Source: Cerioporus squamosus
Taxonomy: Eukaryota; Basidiomycota; Agaricomycetes; Polyporales; Polyporaceae
Direction of reading: 5' to 3'
Assembly: GCA_022592435.1 (NCBI GenBank)
Contig: JABYQS010000012.1
Location: forward strand, 186,001-250,000
Length of the DNA: 64,000 nucleotides
Each line of letters opens with the position of its first letter. Within the stretch, counting starts at the first letter, position 1. Below are positions 24,158 through 36,500 of the stretch, piece by piece. The position numbers were made by a program, and so were the translations under genes. Below the pieces are notes generated by a model, which did no database searches, was not told the DNA's origin, and saw nothing but the letters and a program-made list of their open reading frames with translations.

Positions 24158-25386
24158 TCATGGCCCACACCATATAGGCGCGCCAAAGGCCTGCCTTCTA
24201 CATGGCTCCTCCACAGGTCTTTGTTGAACCGATACAACCGCGGCGCGAGGTAAGTGGAGCCCCAAGGGGATGCTGTATACTCCAAAGCCATCTGTTGTGG
24301 AATTGCACGATCCCGGCGGCGCCGACATAATCCAAAAGCGGCGCATCTCATGCAATGAGATGGGTGGCCCCTGAGATTCAAAGGAACCCAGTCGGGCACC
24401 GAACGATGCAATACGACGATGAAGATGTAGATGGAATGTTTGCAGAGCCGGAGTGTTTCGTAGCAGTTGAGGTAGAAGATGGAGGAAATCGCCGCGCAGG
24501 AAGCGGGACAAGTGGAGATGGACGAGCGCAGGGAAGTGGTCTGTCGGAATGAGTGCCAGCCGGCTGGAGATTGACAGTGACTGCAACACGGGTGCCTGAC
24601 CTCCGAAAAGAGATATTTCAGAAGCAGGATAGTGGGGCAACTGGCCTTGGGGACCGGCTGGAACATAGGGACAGCCATCCACGACAATCGTCAGGTCTCT
24701 CAACGACCCAGAGAGCTCTCGGAGGGCTTCTCGGAACACCGTGAGTTGTGCATGGCTATCGACCTTCAATGAGAGCCGCTGGATGCGCGGGCGCAGCGCC
24801 CACAAAAGGTGCTTCTGGGTCTTTGACAGCTGACCCTTGATCACTGCTGCAGATATGTCCACCTGAGGGGAACCGCGCGAGCGCTCCACCAACGTCCGCG
24901 CTGAGCTTGAGTAGGTAGCGATGCCTGTCCACAGCGAGGCGTATCCAAGGGCGATAGTACGCCAACGCCGACAGACATGGGTGACGGCGATGAGTGGACG
25001 GCTGTCTGTAGGAACCTCGACCTCGGTGTCCTCGCATGACCATGGGAGGCGCACACAGTCAAAGATGGCAGCTAGGACCTCTGCGGGAAAGCGATCGGTA
25101 GGAGAGACCTGATTGGTACGCGCGCGCACTGCGATCAGTGCCGTCAGAAGTATTCGTCCATGAGTTGTAGCTGGCAGGTCCGAGTGGGATTAGCTCAGAT
25201 TTCATATGACATGCAACACCCTGAACCTACTTCTGAGACCGAGCTGGTCCCAGGGAGCAGTGTCAGCATCTGGAAAGTTTGGCGCGATTCTAATGAGAGC
25301 CCGAGTACATACCTTGTTGCTTTGAGTTGACTGGGAAGCTCCGTCGCGAGTTCACGCAGCCCAGAGAGAGGGTTGCCGTCGGTCAT
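24158..25386 (-). CDS. F-box protein paralog B, short form
   Basis: Exon 1 starts at 25386 (MTDGNPLSGLRELATELPSQ), followed by an intron (GTATGT at about 25314). The long exon 2 contains ILLTALIAVRARTNQVSPTD, an F-box-like core (RFPAEVLAAIFDCV ... HVCRRWRTIALGYASLW) and leucine-rich-like segments such as LQSLSISSRLALIPTDHFPA and LVHLHLSRFLRGDFLHLLPQ. The stop is at 24158 (PIWCGP). It lacks the C-terminal third seen in paralog A (the WRWP, CSPYVE and HKHRWP blocks), so it is either truncated or a shorter paralog. The splice phase between exon 1 and exon 2 is not satisfied directly. Paralogs A and C have a 13-nt micro-exon in that intron, and here I could not place one with confidence. Same strand and spacing as A and C: a tandem cluster. 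Confidence 0.65.
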
Positions 25387-25878
25387 GGTGTAGGCGGCGA
25401 AGTGTGAAAACACAGAACAAGAGCGACTGAGGCACTGCGGTGAATTGGCGATGCGGACGGGGTCTTAAGCGTCGAAGAAAAGAGCAGCTGCGGTACCTAC
25501 CGCAGTCACCTCCCCACATGTCGTACAACCTCCACAAGGAGACGCCGACTAAGCTTCACCATGAAGCTGCGGTAACTGCAGTACCTGCAGGCAGGCGACA
25601 CAATCCATGAGGCGGATAGACTCTATTGCCACGTGGCATCTGGACTCACAAATCTCAAATCGTCGTATCCTAACGTGATGGAGGCTAACAGATCATCTTG
25701 CTATTGTGGTACCTTGATTCATCAGCACTAAATAACGGTGACGCTTGAGACGTACGCAAGGAGAGACAGCGGCAAGAGTAGCATCTCACGAGTCACGGAG
25801 CAGATCTATGACAGCCCGGTATTAGCCCAATCAGTGATATAGACAGCGACGCTTACTCTACATAGTCGGTTCTGTCGA
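25387..25878. other. Spacer between F-box paralogs B and A
   Basis: About 490 bp between the 3' end of paralog A and the start of paralog B, presumably holding the paralog B promoter. No gene, repeat or transposon end was recognised. Confidence 0.5.
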
Positions 25879-27841
25879 TCAAGGCCACCGGTGCTTGTGT
25901 CCGCATGCTCCGAAAACACGCGCGGGAGGGTCCCTTTCAACATGCCTCTTCCAGAGCGCCTCGTACCCACGAGTACGCCCCGACTCCTGCTGCGGGAAGC
26001 TCTGCTCGACGTCCTCCCAATGTGCGGCTGTGTCGTAATCCACACCATCCGAGCGCTCGGACCAGACGTCTCGGCGCAGTACGGAGATTTGCTCTACACC
26101 GTGCGCGTTCTGCAGAGCGTATTCCCGCTCGACGTACGGGCTGCAGAAAGTGAAACGAGCGAGCGGGCAACCAAGCTCCGCGCGCCGCGCTGTCGCGCGA
26201 AGTAGGATGTCCAGGATAGGTTCCGGTTCTTGTGCGTCCGGTAACGATACGATCGAGCCGAGGGTAACGAACGTTGCAGATGCGAGAAGGGGACAGAGAA
26301 CCGTCTCGCAGACGTTCTCCAGCAGATGCGTGAGCTGGGGGAGCATTTCTGATGCGAAGTCGCGGACCACGACCTCAGTGAGGAGGGGCATGCAAGCGAC
26401 CAACCGAGAGAGGGCTGTCAAGTTATCCTTGACAGGCCAGCGCCACGAGAGTGCACCCTGAAGCCGCAGGACGGTGACGGTGCTGAGGAGGTCTTCGCTG
26501 GCCAGAAAGGGATTGTCCTTCGGCCGCAATCCAACGGACTCATGATTGCGGCGGCTGTGATACGATCCTGGTATGCGACGGTGAATGTGGAGGATCCTCG
26601 GGTAGTGACGATAGTGCCATGATCATCCACTGTCAGGATGGATCTCGGATGAGGGCCGACGGACGGCTTGTATAATTGAGGTACCCCACCAGACATAGAG
26701 TATGATGCCTCCTCCTGGACCGTCACCACCGCACCTGGAGGGAAAGTGATGTGCGACAGGATAGAGTAGAGGTCCGGTCGGCGTGGATGATGATAGAAAA
26801 GACGAGGCAGGGATGTTACGCAAAAGCGGCGCAGTCTGGGTAGTGCGATAGGAATGCCGTTGTTGAATGATGTTAGGGAGATGGCATCTAAAAGACGAAG
26901 GTGCAGATGAACGGTCTCCAGGGCCGGCGCCCTTCGCAGCAGTCGCGATAGCTCGCCGAGGATCTGTGCGTGATCAGAGTTCGACAAGTGGAAATGGGCC
27001 AGCACCGGGAAGCTGTCGGTCGGCATAAGTGGATCTGGGCTAGAGATGGAGAGAGACCTCAAGCGGTTTGTGTGTCCTCCGAATAGAGGAAGCAGGTTCC
27101 CGAGGCGGTCGGGGTGCATACGCCGACTGTGGCACACCACGATCGACAAGTCCAACAGCTTAGTGGACAGCCTCATGAGCATTCGAACGAACACGAGCAG
27201 TTGGGGAAGGGACTCCAAGACGATGTGAAGGCACTGAATGCGGGAACGTAGTCGCCAGAGCAAGCGTTTGGCAGGCTTTGACAATCGACCATCAATGACC
27301 TGTGAGGACACACGAAGGGGCATGCCACGAGCACGCTGGGCAAAGGTCGCTGCCGAGCCAGACCGGGAGATGATGTCGGTCCATAGAGCGGGACAATCAA
27401 GCGCGACTGCCCGCCATCGGTGACAAACATGGGTCAACGACACGAGCGAACGGTTACTGGCGGCTGATAGCTCAACGGGAGCCTGCTCCGCCTCACGCGC
27501 AGTCTTAGGCCGGAGCAAGTGGAAGATGAACAGGAGTATCTCTGTCGGAAGCTTGTGTACGGCTGATATCAGGTTGTATCGTGTGCGAACGGCCACCAGA
27601 GCGGTGCTGAGAAAGTCCATCATACGATCAAGCTGGATGTTCGAAAGTTCGAATCAGTACCCGGGGAATCCAGGAAGAAGAAATGCCCACCGATTGTGCA
27701 TCGCTAGAGCACAATTGTATGGCTGCATTAGCGGAAGACGGCTGTGTGTACTGGAGTGGTATCTCACTGGATGGCCCTCAGCTCTTTGGGCAGCGTCTCT
27801 TCAAGCTCGCGCAACAGCTCGGCAGATCGTGAACTGCTCAT
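25879..27841 (-). CDS. F-box protein paralog A, full length with one frameshift
   Basis: Exon 1 (27768-27841) encodes SSRSAELLRELEETLPKELR. A 13-nt micro-exon (27691-27703) and exon 2 from 27632 join in phase. Exon 2 carries an F-box-like motif (HKLPTEILLFIFHLL ... HVCHRWRAVALDCPALW, about residues 50-100), an Arg/Leu-rich middle with LRSLSISSPDPLMPTDSFPV, and then SSTFTVAYQDRITAAAI. One base is missing near 26535, and the frame resumes with LLSTVTVLRLQGALSWRWP, PLARFTFCSPYVERE and the C-terminal RDVWSERSDGVDYD ... GACGHKHRWP. Total about 650 aa. It is expected to be a substrate-recognition subunit of SCF. This is the most complete of the three paralogs and the reference for reading B and C. 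Confidence 0.75.
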
Positions 27842-29368
27842 CTTCTTCTTGAGAGACAAAGAGCAATCCAAAGCGGCCAAGGAATAGAGATCTTGCCGCG
27901 TCGTTCGAGGTAGGGTCAAGCAGAGAGAGCCACGCGTACGTTAAAGTTGACTCGACTAGAACTGGCTGACTGATATCAAAGCCCGACGATAAGTAGTTGA
28001 CTAATATCTCAGGTGCAGCATTGAAACCCCGACGACAACATTCGCACCCCGAACGCTCGGCATCTCATTATCCACACTAGTACTGTGGCTTTTCCGCTCG
28101 TTTCAATGCAAACCCAAACCTGTAGGCTTACTACGACACAACATCCGTCCCGACGCTATCAGTACAGACGTGAACTCGGAGGCTTCACAATAGCGCAGAT
28201 TTCACTCAGTCTGACGTTGGACGCTCATCCGAAAGGCACCCACCTACCGCCAGCACTGCCAAAGCAATGCGGATGTTTTTGCAGTTGTGTTCAGAAGCAC
28301 GCGTGTGAGCCTCGAATATGTTCTCAAAGTACGAGCGCGAGCTAACGCCACCGCACGCAGACACCACGTTGGACTGAAACGCGTTCCCGCTCGAAGACCT
28401 TAACGACGCTACATCGTCGGCTCGTCGTCCCCTCCGGCAGGGGGACTGCGCGGTGCCGCTGGCGGCTGCCCGCACCATCCAAGTATGGACATATTGGACG
28501 TGCTCGCTGTGCTGTCTCTGCGACCCTCGCCTGCCCCATGTCGCCGTAGCAGGCCTAAACAGTCTGCTGAAGATAGGCTCCATTCTGAACAACTTGGTAC
28601 ACTCGGAGAACCAGAAGCAGGATCACAGCGGTTCTGGACAAGCTGAGCATCATAGAAGACGGAGTACAAGAAGCCTGCGAGCGCATAACAGGCGACTGGT
28701 GGGAAGATACCGACGGCGACAGCTGGATAGATGTCCGAGAGGCAGTGGGAGATGCTGAGCTATGCTGGGCTTACCGCGCTGATCAGCCTCGTGTGCGACT
28801 AGTATGGACATCCGGAACCGAGATGATGGCAGCGATGGGAACGGTCGAGTTCGATATCTCGTCCGGATGGGAGAATATCTCGTGTTGCTGTCCCTCCACG
28901 AACAGCGGCGGGATAGCAGGAGTGCGCAGCGATGTGCCGTCTCTGCTAAACGCTTCGTACACTCCCTTCTCTCATTCATCCACCCCTCTGCCTTTCCACT
29001 TGTACCATACTTGCGGCGTTGTTCTCATACGGTGAGTTTCTTGGACAGGCTCTGGAATGACGTATCGTCTGAGACGCGTCGGACGCGTGGCATACAGCGC
29101 GTTTCTACGTGTCTTGCGTTGTGCAGTGCAATACATGGACGCTCCTTCCCTTCAATCCTCCCCGCAGTGGACACCACAACCTCTCCAGCCATCCCCGTGG
29201 ACCACGCCTCAAGTCTCGCCTCTCTCAGCCACACCACCGGATCTGCATGCCTGATGTGCCATCTATACCCCCTCTGTATCTGTCGACAGTTGCCAGACCT
29301 ATGCAGGAACCTAACGAGTACGCGTCTCTTGACCTGTGCTGTATCGACACTAATCACTCAGTTGCAGC
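27842..29368. other. No firmly supported gene
   Basis: A + strand frame at about 28590-29035 reads protein-like in part (AVLDKLSIIEDGVQEACERI, then a Trp- and Asp-rich stretch). It lacks a start and could not be joined to neighbours, so it may be an exon of an unrecognised gene. The rest shows nothing. Upstream exons of the next gene may also lie here. Confidence 0.35.
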
Positions 29369-30455
29369 ATGATTCACGACTTCTACGACGTGGCTCCGGT
29401 TTCATTCCGCCTCGACGTGGACGGCAGTGTCCCGCAGACGGTCGATATGCCACTTTTGCATCGCTCTAGCAGCCGGCCAACACATGCGCTTGCAGTCCTG
29501 AGTAGTCTCGGCCAGCCGTCCACGCACACTACTCATGGACTGTCAGTGCCATCCGAGCATTCGCCCTTTGGACACCGCCCTCCCAGTCCTGCATCGCCGT
29601 CCTCTCCTTACACTCCCGTACAAGCGGACCCGTACTGCTTGCCCATCGACGCTACCCTATTCTCCACAAAGTTTGGCCATGATGTTGCGCGTTCCCTCGC
29701 CTCTGTGCTTCCTATCACGCCGACTTCCCCGCTGGTACGCTGGGACCGCTCTACAGGAACGCAGCTCGTAACCCTTCCCCTCATTCCCTTGTACGTACCT
29801 CATCCTCCCAGCATCCCCCATCTCCTGCTCTTCGGCCAAGGCCTCCCGATCTCTCCCGGACGGTCCGGAGAGACACCCAACTACTCGCGACCCACTTCCG
29901 CCCGGCCTCCTTCTCCGCCAAGCCCAAGCACGCTGGCGACGTACCTCCTGCCGATCTCCGCGATCGAAGAGTTTCCCTCCGCCCCCGCGATGGCCGACAT
30001 CATGGCACGCCAATGCTCCGAGGGGCGCTCCGAGACCACGTTGTCTTCAACCAGGGTCTCTGGCGGAACGTCTTGCTACTCGCGCCCACGGACCCCGCCA
30101 TCGTCGACCTTGCCCGCGTTGCATGGAACGTGACCGCGGAGGCGCGCCGGCTCCGTGAGCGGCAGCGTGCCGTGTCCATGTCGACACGTAGGCCGTCCAA
30201 GAGCCCAAGGGCGGTCGCGATGGAGTTGCCTGCGCTGAACGTGCAGTATGCCGATGCGACTTCATTGCGGGTGGGCGAAGAGTCGTTCCAGCTCGCGCCT
30301 GTGCCTGTCAGTCGGAGGCCGAGTCGTCGTCGGAGCGGCAAGAACCTAAAGAGCCAGAGGCTGGAGTCCAAGTAGCTGAAGTCTCACCGACCGGCGACAA
30401 GGAGCAGCCAGCGTCGGATGCTCAGGAAGTGCGCAGAGGACGCCATCACCGGTAA
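29369..30455 (+). CDS. Second Clp1-like protein, with two single-base frameshifts
   Basis: Starts MIHDFYDVAPVSFRLDVDGS. A TTGCAG acceptor directly precedes the ATG, so upstream exons are possible. The order of segments matches the Clp1-like gene at 18176: THALAVLSSLGQP, then PYCLPIDATLFSTKF, LVTLPLIPLYVPHPPS, and after a Pro/Ser-rich part AMADIMARQCSEG. There one G is missing from a G run (about 30017), and the frame continues with LRDHVVFNQGLWRNVLLLAP and IVDLARVAWNVTAEARRLRE. A second missing base near 30308 is likely: the alternative frame gives an acidic tail (SEAESSSERQEPKEPEAG) to a stop at 30453-30455, instead of the basic tail ending at 30375. A shared role with the 18176 gene in dikaryon development is inferred only. 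Confidence 0.55.
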
Positions 30456-30871
30456 GCCGCGAATAGCCTATAACATTTACCACTCCTTGCCTCGACATGT
30501 GTTCTCGATACGGACCACGGACTCGGACGGACTTACATCTTAGCGTACGGACCCCGGCACTATTACGTCTTCCTTGTTAATATGTCTGTCATCCACTACA
30601 TACATCCCCTACTACTGTAGCCTGACCACTGATCAGATTCCCTGGCACGCCGTTGTTACATAGACATGGACTTCCGGACTGATGTGCGTACACACACACA
30701 TGCTGCCACTCGCTACCTCGCATTACCATATACCACGTTCTAGATACCTTCTCTATCCTGTTAATACCCGTCGACTGCACTTCCACGGACGCGCAGAGCC
30801 TCTCTTTGTATGCCGTTTGGAAGGTCGTGTCATCCTTGGTGCGTCGTTCACTGTCCCGCGACTACCGACTA

Positions 30872-31059
30872 GGGATGCTCAATTCTGGTCGGTCGTAGGT
30901 CGGTCGCAGGTCGGTCGGTCGCTAGGTGAGCGCCTCAGCAGGTAGCCGAGGCAGCCGACGTTGCCTCTTTCCTACTTGGTCGCGCTTAGAGGTTCGATCA
31001 CTGCGTTTTGCGACCTGCGACCTGCGACCGACCTGCGACCGACCAAAATTGAGCATCCC
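30872..31059. mobile_element. 188-bp MITE flanked by TA, Tc1/mariner-like ends
   Basis: The ends read GGGATGCTCAATT ... AATTGAGCATCCC and are flanked by TA on both sides (30870-30871 and 31060-31061). The inverted repeat extends inward through GGTCGGTCG / CGACCGACC, with subterminal arrays of GGTCGCAGGTCGG-type repeats on both arms. There is no coding frame. TA flanks plus TIRs fit a non-autonomous Tc1/mariner relative. Confidence 0.85.
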
Positions 31060-31701
31060 TACTTGCGCGGTACCGCACTACGGACATCCGTCGGTCCAGA
31101 CTCCAGAGTACTAGTGACAATCGCTGCGACGTATGTACCGATTTGTCCAGCGTGCTGCGTGCCTCGCGTACATAGCTCGCGGGAGCGGCCCCGGTGGTAC
31201 TGATACGTATCCGCTGTTTTCGCGGGAGCTGATCAAAGGGTCCCAACCGACGGTGCCGCGACTTCTGCGCAGTGTGCCGGCTCGGCTATACATTGGAGTC
31301 TAGACCTCTGCATCATGCACAAGCGAGTTCAGAGGGGTAAGTACCGTCTTCGCGGAGGTAACGGAGGCTCAGAGAGGCTGAGGGAGTTTGGCAGACCGAG
31401 TTTACGAGGGATCAAAAGCTCGATGTACCCCGGGCCCCCCACCGGTTCCACCCACTGCTATCGGTTGCAGTGACTGTAAAATCTGATCAGTCACTAAAAC
31501 CCGGGCGCACATCGTCACCTTGGGCGCAAGACGTGAATCACGACATCGCTGAGGAGGTCCTAGCTGTGGATATATCCAGGAGAGAGTTCGTGTTGTTACA
31601 TTGCTATCGATACAGCTTCCAACCGTACGCGTACTATGGGCACATCGGCTCGATCAGCTTCCTTCGAAGTATTTTCTGTAGGCTATAGGATCGTACGACG
31701 A
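31060..31701. other. Intergenic, no gene seen
   Basis: About 640 bp between the MITE and the 3' end of the oxidoreductase gene. Short frames only. Confidence 0.5.
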
Positions 31702-33023
31702 TCACAAGAACCGCGAGGGCGTCAGCTTGTCGAGGTTCGCGCACTTGATCTTGCCGTCCATGACAAGCTCCGCGAGCGCCTTCGCAGTCCCTGGCGCATT
31801 ACAGATCCCCTATAAGAACCGATCTGTCAGCCATACTCTCTGCGATGGACAGGGAGAAACAGGACGCGTACCCAACAGGTATGCCCGGTGGCGATGATCA
31901 GGCCCTTCGCAATCGCGTCCGCTGGACCGACGATGGGCCCACCCCCGACGCTCACGACAGGCAGGAAGCACGCCTGGCGGCGGTCGACCGTCCCGGCACG
32001 CAGCTCCGCAGAGATGCTCATGACGTGCTCGCGGATGCTCTCGCACGCCTCCTGGTCGACGAGCACGTCGTCGACCGTCTCCGGCACGGGCGAGTCGTCC
32101 CCTGGGCCGCAGCAGTAGACCTCGTTCGTCGGCCGCGCGTAGATCTCCGGGCTGACGTGCCGTGGGCCCTTCGGTGCTACGCCCGACGGGAGTGCGATCT
32201 CGGTGAAGAGGACGTATGGCGCGATCGTCGTGCCCGGCTGCGGGATTATGGTGATGCTGTGGGCGCGAGTGCCGACGATGGGGAGCGAGGACACGATTTT
32301 GGGCGACCATGCGCCAGCGGCGAGGATGACGTGCGTTGCGGGGAGCGTCTGGGAGCCAGTGGTCCCGGGGTCGGTGGGAGTGTAGGTGACTCCAGTGACG
32401 TGCGGCCCGCCGGACTTGTCGACATTGATGCTGGTGACCTTTCCCGGGACGTACTTGACTCCCTTCTCCTTCGCGAGCTCCATCATGCTGTTCGTGAAGA
32501 GGTACGGGTGGACCTGGGCCGTCGCACCGGAGGGGGCCATGGGCGAGTACGACTCCGTGAGCTCCGGCTTGACCCAGTTGAGGTCGTCGGGGAGACCCGT
32601 GGACTTGCGCGACTTGGACGTTGCATCGGGGTCCAGGCCGAGAGTCTTCTCGAGGCTCTTCCGCTTCCCGCCTGCGCCTACGCCGGTGCCCGATTGCGCG
32701 AACGGCTCGCCGCGGCCCTCCCAGCTGCCGCAGTTGACGAATCGCCATCCCCATCGATCGGTGCCGTTGTACTCGTTCGCGAGGCGGACGTGCTCCTGGA
32801 AGGAGATGTTCACGAGTTCCTTCGGATAGGCCCACTTGGCGACGAGACCGCCTGCCTTTCCGGACGCTCCCTGGGCGACGCCCTGTTTGGATGCCTCGAT
32901 GAGGGTTACCGCCGTCCTGGATCCGGCAAAGCGTGGGTGGGAGGCGAGGTATAGTGCTGTGGTGCATCCTATGATGCCTCCGCCGATGATAACGATGTTC
33001 TTGACGGTGCTATCGGATGACAT
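31702..33023 (-). CDS. FAD-dependent amino-acid/amine oxidoreductase (DAO family)
   Basis: Two exons, 31872-33023 and 31810 downward (31702-31809), separated by a 62-nt intron with GTACGC..TAG borders, give 419 aa. The N-terminus has the Rossmann dinucleotide motif NIVIIGGGIIGCTTALYLAS (GxGxxG, residues ~9-28) followed by an acidic strand end (TLIEAS). Next come QGASGKAGGLVAKWAYP, typical of DAO-type flavoproteins, and the C-terminal FAD signature LIIATGHTCWGICNAPGTAK across the splice. The last residues are LDKLTPSRFL. It most likely oxidises an amino acid or other amine in cytosol or peroxisome; the substrate is not predictable. Long relatives include fungal FAD-dependent oxidoreductases annotated as D-amino-acid-oxidase-like. 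No frameshift. Divergent from TPR/DUF4470 copy A with a 570-bp gap. Confidence 0.85.
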
Positions 33024-33591
33024 GGTGGGCGATCTTCCTCGTATTACCGGTATCGGACGAAGGATTGGAGAGGCGTGAGGGCCTCAGCAAAGCTGGCTAA
33101 GAGCACCTCGCTGTGAGCTACTGTCACCCACACTAGAACTCCTGGCAAGTCTTCAGTAGTGAACATGCTAGTCTTTCTGTTGTAACCGACCTGTAAATCA
33201 GACTATCTTCAGCTGGCGAAGCTGGAGTAGATATGAGGACGGTGCGGTGGCTTGAGGTTGAGAAAGTTCAGGACCTTTCAGAACATGTTGCCAATGCCGG
33301 GCGTCTGTGTCTTCGCTGCTGCGACACATGACGTCACCTACTAAGCTCAAACCGAACCAGTTCGTACGAGCTCAGGCGCTTACACGTTCAGCGCATACGC
33401 GTCCATCGAAGGCTTGCTCCGAACCGCAAGTTCACCAACTCTGCTGTAGTGCAGTGCTCGCGCATATGTACGCGTCTCGCACGTCATATAATATGAGGAG
33501 GCACACTGATCGCTTGTAGCAGAGGCATATTGATCAGGCCGAGACCTTTATGCCTAAAATCTGGAAGCATTGACGCCTCGAAGTGCGGAAG
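33024..33591. other. Divergent promoter region
   Basis: 568 bp between the oxidoreductase (start 33023, -) and copy A (start 33592, +). Both promoters must lie here. No clear TATA box was identified and no gene is seen. Confidence 0.5.
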
Positions 33592-36500
33592 ATGTCAGAA
33601 GACGCGGTGGGTCTCAAGGACAGAGGAAACACACTTTTCAAGGCGGGGAAGCTGGAACAGTATGTCCTCGACCTTCTCTTTGATATTGCTCCGTTGACCG
33701 TTAACTGAAGAGCCTGCGCACTTTACAAGAAGGTATGTTGACTTGACTTATACTGTAACTTCATCCATGAATGCTGCCCGTATTCACCAGGCAGAGCAAT
33801 GCGATCCGAAAGGATACGTTTACCCCTCCAATCTTAGCGCTGCTCTCTATGAACTCGGTGACTACCCCGGCTCGATCGATGCAGTCATTCGTTCCTGGAG
33901 GCTCTGTAGGGACAAACCGGACGCAAACGTAGACTTCATCACTCGGCTGTCAATGCGTCTGGGCAAGGCTCTATGCCATGGTTCCCGGGCGGGGACTGTG
34001 ACGAGCGAGTTTCTGCGGCGTATCGCAGGTGACATCAGGCAAATTCGCGAAGCGTCGACAGAAGCAACGGCGAAGGCGGCTCAATACGAGGAGCTGAAAC
34101 GCGTGTGGGATGAATGGATGACGGTTTACCGCGAGCTTGTCCCTTGCGCCGCAAACGCACCCACAAGCTTGAGTGGATTGTCACGACTACCTCTGTTCTT
34201 TAAACCGCTGTGAGTTTTTATGATAACCGCACAACTTCTCATGTACTATATCATGAGACCCCACCAAGGAGTTCTTCTCAGTGCGTAAGTGAAGCTTTGA
34301 ATTGACCTCTCCTGCTGAGACGTTCTACAGATCGGCACTGACGATGTCAGCGATTTGACCGAGGGATGGGGTCCTCACGATCCGCATCCCCTCGTCCTGG
34401 ACAAAGTCCCCCCTGAGATGCTCTCCGAAGTGTCCTTCCTCTTTGGCGGTGTCGGTGATGGTAAGCTCAGCACCTAGTGCAACTATCACGCCGCGCTCAG
34501 ATTTCTCTCTAGGTCGTCACGTCCTTGGAACCCTGTCTGGACTGCATCTGGCATACAAAAACTCACTAAGAAGAAACGGAGCCGCTTCCACGCTCACCTC
34601 ACTCTTCTTGACATCCATGACGCAACTATCGCACGCGACCTGTGTCTACTCATGCTGCTGCACGAACTAAACAAGACGAAGGACTCAATTGACAAGGCCG
34701 AGCTCAACGCTACGCTCATGTACATGTTCTGCGGCATGGCCATGCCGTCGTACTGCCACGAGAGGTGCGCTCCGTGCTACGCGATCCCTGTATATGTGTT
34801 CATCGTACCGTCCATCACAGGCTCGAAGGACTCATCAGAGATCTGCGGGGTCGTCTTTCCGCTGCACCGCCGGATCTCCCTTTGTGGCTGCACGTCGTGT
34901 CCGACTCGATCCCCGATGTCCTGTCCACACTCGACTTCTGGGTTCAAACGACCAAGTCCACAAAGCGCATGCTCTCCCATCACGAGTCCGTGAGCGAGAT
35001 GGACGACCCAGAGACGGCAGCGATGTCCCGCCTTCCGGGCACGAACCCAGAGTTCAAGAAGAAGATCGAGTCGAACATCGCCTCAGAGCGCGAGACCCTC
35101 CGGCAGCAATTACTCAACGCAACAGACGAGGACTTGAAGAAAGGTGGTTTCACCAGCGAAGGACAGGACCCCGACTATGTGCGTGAGTACATCAGGGAGC
35201 ACATAGATGAGTTCGTGGACACCTTCTACAAGAGCTACCGAGGCGGGAAGGTCCCGCTGTTCGAGGAGAATTGGTACCGTATCTTCAAGGTGTTCTTGCC
35301 CCCGGAGGAGCTGCAGGAACGACATGCTGGATTTGTCGCCGCTTGGAAGCAGATCATGGATGGGAAGATAGTCGATCCCGGCCTGCAGCAAACTGTAGGC
35401 CGTTTGCTTATTGCCTCTACTGGAGCTGACGCGGACCTCAATAGGCGATGGCCCATATCGAGAAGGAGTGGAAGCCGAATGTCACGCTGTTCGTACGTCC
35501 CTTCTGGCATCTTTCTCGGGTTCGACCCTTCTCATCTCCAGTTCAGGACCTCAAGTGCGCCGACCCCATGGTGTACCCTGACGCAGACGGCTACCCGGAT
35601 TATAAGATGGATATGTTCCATACCATCGCTTCTCTCGACCAGTTCAACCGTCGCAATGGGCCGGACGCGCAACAGCGCATTCGCACCAATCACAAGATGC
35701 TCGCTTGGAGCACCTGTAGCGCGTTCTTCGAAGAAGCAGCGGCTGCGTTGGAAGCCCTTTCTTCGTGCATGACGATTGAGCTCATCTGTGGGGGCCTGTC
35801 GGAGGAGCTTGCGAAGATGCGCTACAAGGGTGACTTGACGCGGCCGAAGGAATTCCCAAGAAAGTACACCAGGATGTGGTTGAGCAATGTTCCGTAGGTG
35901 TTCTTTCGGTCTGACGTATCCTGTCGCTGCTCATAGACTCGTCTTGCAGGGACTACACCCATGGTCCAATGAACATGATCATCTTCGTCCTGCCCAACCT
36001 GCAAGACGACCCTCAAGCAGCCGTCGCGTGCAACTCGATGTACAACGTCGGCGCATGGACGAACGATGAGGAATTCATACACACGTACGTCATATGCCAC
36101 CATGTCAAGGGCATCGCACTGACAGGCTCGTACAGATATACGTTGCTTCTACCGGAGGAGATCCCTCGCTACCTCGCATGCAACGTCATCGACTGCCGTC
36201 CGTTATTTGACGTGCTCGTCCTCGGCGCAAAGCCCCCTCCAAGACCTCTCTCCGAGCTCGCAACGCGCGAAGAGCTCTTCACCTGGTTGACACGTGTGCT
36301 CTTCAACACCTTCATTCCCGGGCACTCCAAGCTGCGCCCGAATAACGTCCGCCTCCCGCATAACCTCGTCGCGTTCTTCGGAATCGTCACGTACCTCCAT
36401 CGCATCGGCTACCCGGGGCACTGGCTCTCCGAGTTCCTCGCCAAGGTGCTCAGCGGAAGCATGGTCTCGGACGTGCGCCCGTACAACGACTTCTACCCGA

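Noticed and set aside
31845..32954. 369-codon + strand frame opposite the FAD oxidoreductase
   Set aside because: The minus strand encodes a clear Rossmann motif and FAD signature; the + frame has low-complexity Arg/Asp composition typical of an antisense shadow.
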